From Parvularcula sp038745625 (GTDB lineage Bacteria; Pseudomonadota; Alphaproteobacteria; Caulobacterales; Parvularculaceae), in NCBI GenBank assembly GCA_038745625.1, contig JBCDLG010000081.1, forward strand, positions 1 through 15,043: a stretch of DNA of 15,043 nt, given 5' to 3'. Made by a program: the position numbers and the translations under genes. Numbering within the stretch: position 1 is the first letter of the stretch; each line of letters opens with the position of its first letter. Below, piece by piece: positions 14,010 through 15,043 of the stretch. The notes beneath the pieces were generated by a model, which was given only the letters and a program-made list of their open reading frames with translations, did not search any database and was not told where the DNA came from.

Positions 14010-15043
14010 CGCGCCATCTCGCGCAACGTGCGTCGCAGGACCTTGCCCACAGGAGATTTAGGCAATTCGTCCACGAAGCGAATATCCTTCGGTCTTTTGT
14101 AGGCAGTCAATAAGGACTCACAAAGCTGATGGATGGCGACCTCGGCCAGTTGATCGTCAGACCGCACAACAAAGGCCACAGGCACCTCGCCGCTCTTTGC
14201 GTCGGGCAAGCCCACAACCCCCACCTCCTGGACGCCTGGATGCGCTGCGATCACGTCCTCAATCTCACCGGGATAGACGTTGAACCCGGAGACAATGATC
14301 ATATCCTTCAGCCGGTCAACGATGGTGAGGTATCCATCCTCGTCCAGAACACCGATATCGCCGGTTCGCAGCCATCCATTATCGAACGCAGCTTCGGTGA
14401 GCTCCGGCGCGTTGCGGTAGCCGCTCATGACCTGGGGGCCTTTTGCCTGCACCTCACCGCGCTCACCTGGCTGGGCCACGGAACCGTCGTCTTTGACAAT
14501 ACGAATGGTCGTACCTGGAACAGGAACGCCGCATGTGCCCTTGCGGTTCTCAGCACCAAGGGGGTTCGTTGTCAGCACTGTGGTGGCTTCGGTCATACCG
14601 TAGCTCTCGACGATCTCTGAACCCGTCCGCGCTCGCCAGGCATCGCGAACCGAAGGACTGAGCGCTGTTGCACCAGAAAACGTGATATCAATCGAAGAGG
14701 CCAACTCCTCCGTAAACCACTCCTCTTCAAGGAGTCCTGCGAAAAGCGTGTTGACGCCGGGAAATACATCCGGGCGGAAGCGGGTGAACGCTGCTTTGAG
14801 GTTTGACAGTGGCCGCGGGCTCGGCGCCAGCACAAGGTGACCGCCATTGCTCAGCGTACTGGCAAGCATGAAGCCGCCATACATATGGTAGAGCGGCAGC
14901 ACCAGCACAGCCGTGAGGCCCGGCTTCTGAAGACGCTCAGCGCTCATCGATTGGACTTGCGCGACATTGATCAGCAGTCCACGGCTGGTCAGCGCAACCC
15001 CCTTGGGGTCCCCCGTGGTGCCGCCTGAATAAGCCAGAAAACA
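14006..15043 (-). CDS. AMP-dependent acyl-CoA synthetase (fatty-acid/CoA ligase), 5' end beyond the window
   Basis: At least 345 residues of an ANL-superfamily ligase are visible, and the frame stays open to the right edge. ATG 14947 is internal: the 32 codons before it encode YSGGTTGDPKGVALTS, the ATP-binding P-loop of the family. Other motifs are VESYGMTEATT, GWLRTGDIGVLDEDGYL, VDRLKDMIIVSGFNVYPGEIEDVI, and PKSPVGKVLRR, whose lysine is the likely adenylation-step catalytic residue. The enzyme joins a carboxylic acid to CoA via an acyl-adenylate. The fold and motifs resemble long- or medium-chain fatty acyl-CoA ligases, but the acid cannot be inferred. It is followed by an MFS transporter gene with a 4-bp overlap. 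Confidence 0.93.
   Translation of the reverse strand, partial: CFLAYSGGTTGDPKGVALTSRGLLINVAQVQSMSAERLQKPGLTAVLVLPLYHMYGGFMLASTLSNGGHLVLAPSPRPLSNLKAAFTRFRPDVFPGVNTLFAGLLEEEWFTEELASSIDITFSGATALSPSVRDAWRARTGSEIVESYGMTEATTVLTTNPLGAENRKGTCGVPVPGTTIRIVKDDGSVAQPGERGEVQAKGPQVMSGYRNAPELTEAAFDNGWLRTGDIGVLDEDGYLTIVDRLKDMIIVSGFNVYPGEIEDVIAAHPGVQEVGVVGLPDAKSGEVPVAFVVRSDDQLAEVAIHQLCESLLTAYKRPKDIRFVDELPKSPVGKVLRRTLREMAR

Noticed and set aside
1..15043. Search for CRISPR arrays, tRNA/rRNA genes, insertion-sequence ends, integrases and phage genes
   Set aside because: No regularly spaced repeats, no tRNA-like cloverleaf, and no transposase, integrase or phage-like protein was recognised on either strand by eye.

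Overview
The window is a gene-dense, GC-rich stretch of bacterial chromosome. It carries accessory catabolic and transport genes. I see no rRNA, tRNA, insertion sequence, integrase or CRISPR array. The TonB-dependent receptor with an acidic mature N-terminus, the mix of SDR, CaiB/BaiF and AMP-ligase genes, and the codon use point to an alphaproteobacterium (Sphingomonadales, Caulobacterales/Hyphomonadaceae or Parvularculales type). That placement is an inference from style, not a marker-based assignment.

Left block (1-4504). The C-terminus of an arylmalonate decarboxylase/maleate isomerase-like (Asp/Glu racemase superfamily) protein runs into the window and converges on a two-gene minus-strand operon. 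That operon encodes a histidinol-dehydrogenase-family enzyme followed by an SDR oxidoreductase, overlapping by 4 bp. Divergent from it, across about 200 bp holding an AT-rich dyad, is a LeuC-LeuD pair (aconitase-family hydro-lyase large and small subunits, also overlapping by 4 bp). No leuA, leuB or other his genes are present. These enzymes therefore look like catabolic paralogues: alcohol oxidation, dehydration/hydration of a hydroxy-acid, and isomerisation or decarboxylation of a carboxylate.

Middle block (4566-9159). A P1-family (DmpA/BapA, N-terminal-nucleophile) aminopeptidase gene is divergent from a three-gene operon: CaiB/BaiF CoA-transferase, cytoplasmic YVTN-type beta-propeller, and class-C beta-lactamase-fold serine hydrolase. 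The shared promoter region contains a 22-bp near-perfect palindrome, a strong candidate operator.

Right block (9126-15043, all minus strand). A TonB-dependent receptor is followed immediately by a DMT/EamA-like inner-membrane protein. An AMP-dependent acyl-CoA ligase, whose start lies beyond the right edge, is followed by an AmpG/PAT-like MFS transporter that overlaps it by 4 bp. The receptor's upstream region carries a half-site matching the middle-block palindrome at 10 of 11 positions, which suggests that uptake and hydrolysis are controlled together.

Working model (inference). The window may encode uptake (TonB receptor, MFS), hydrolysis of an amide or ester bond (P1 peptidase, serine hydrolase), CoA activation (AMP ligase, CaiB) and carboxylic-acid processing (HisD-like, SDR, LeuCD-like, racemase-like) for an unidentified substrate. 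The sequence alone does not name that substrate.
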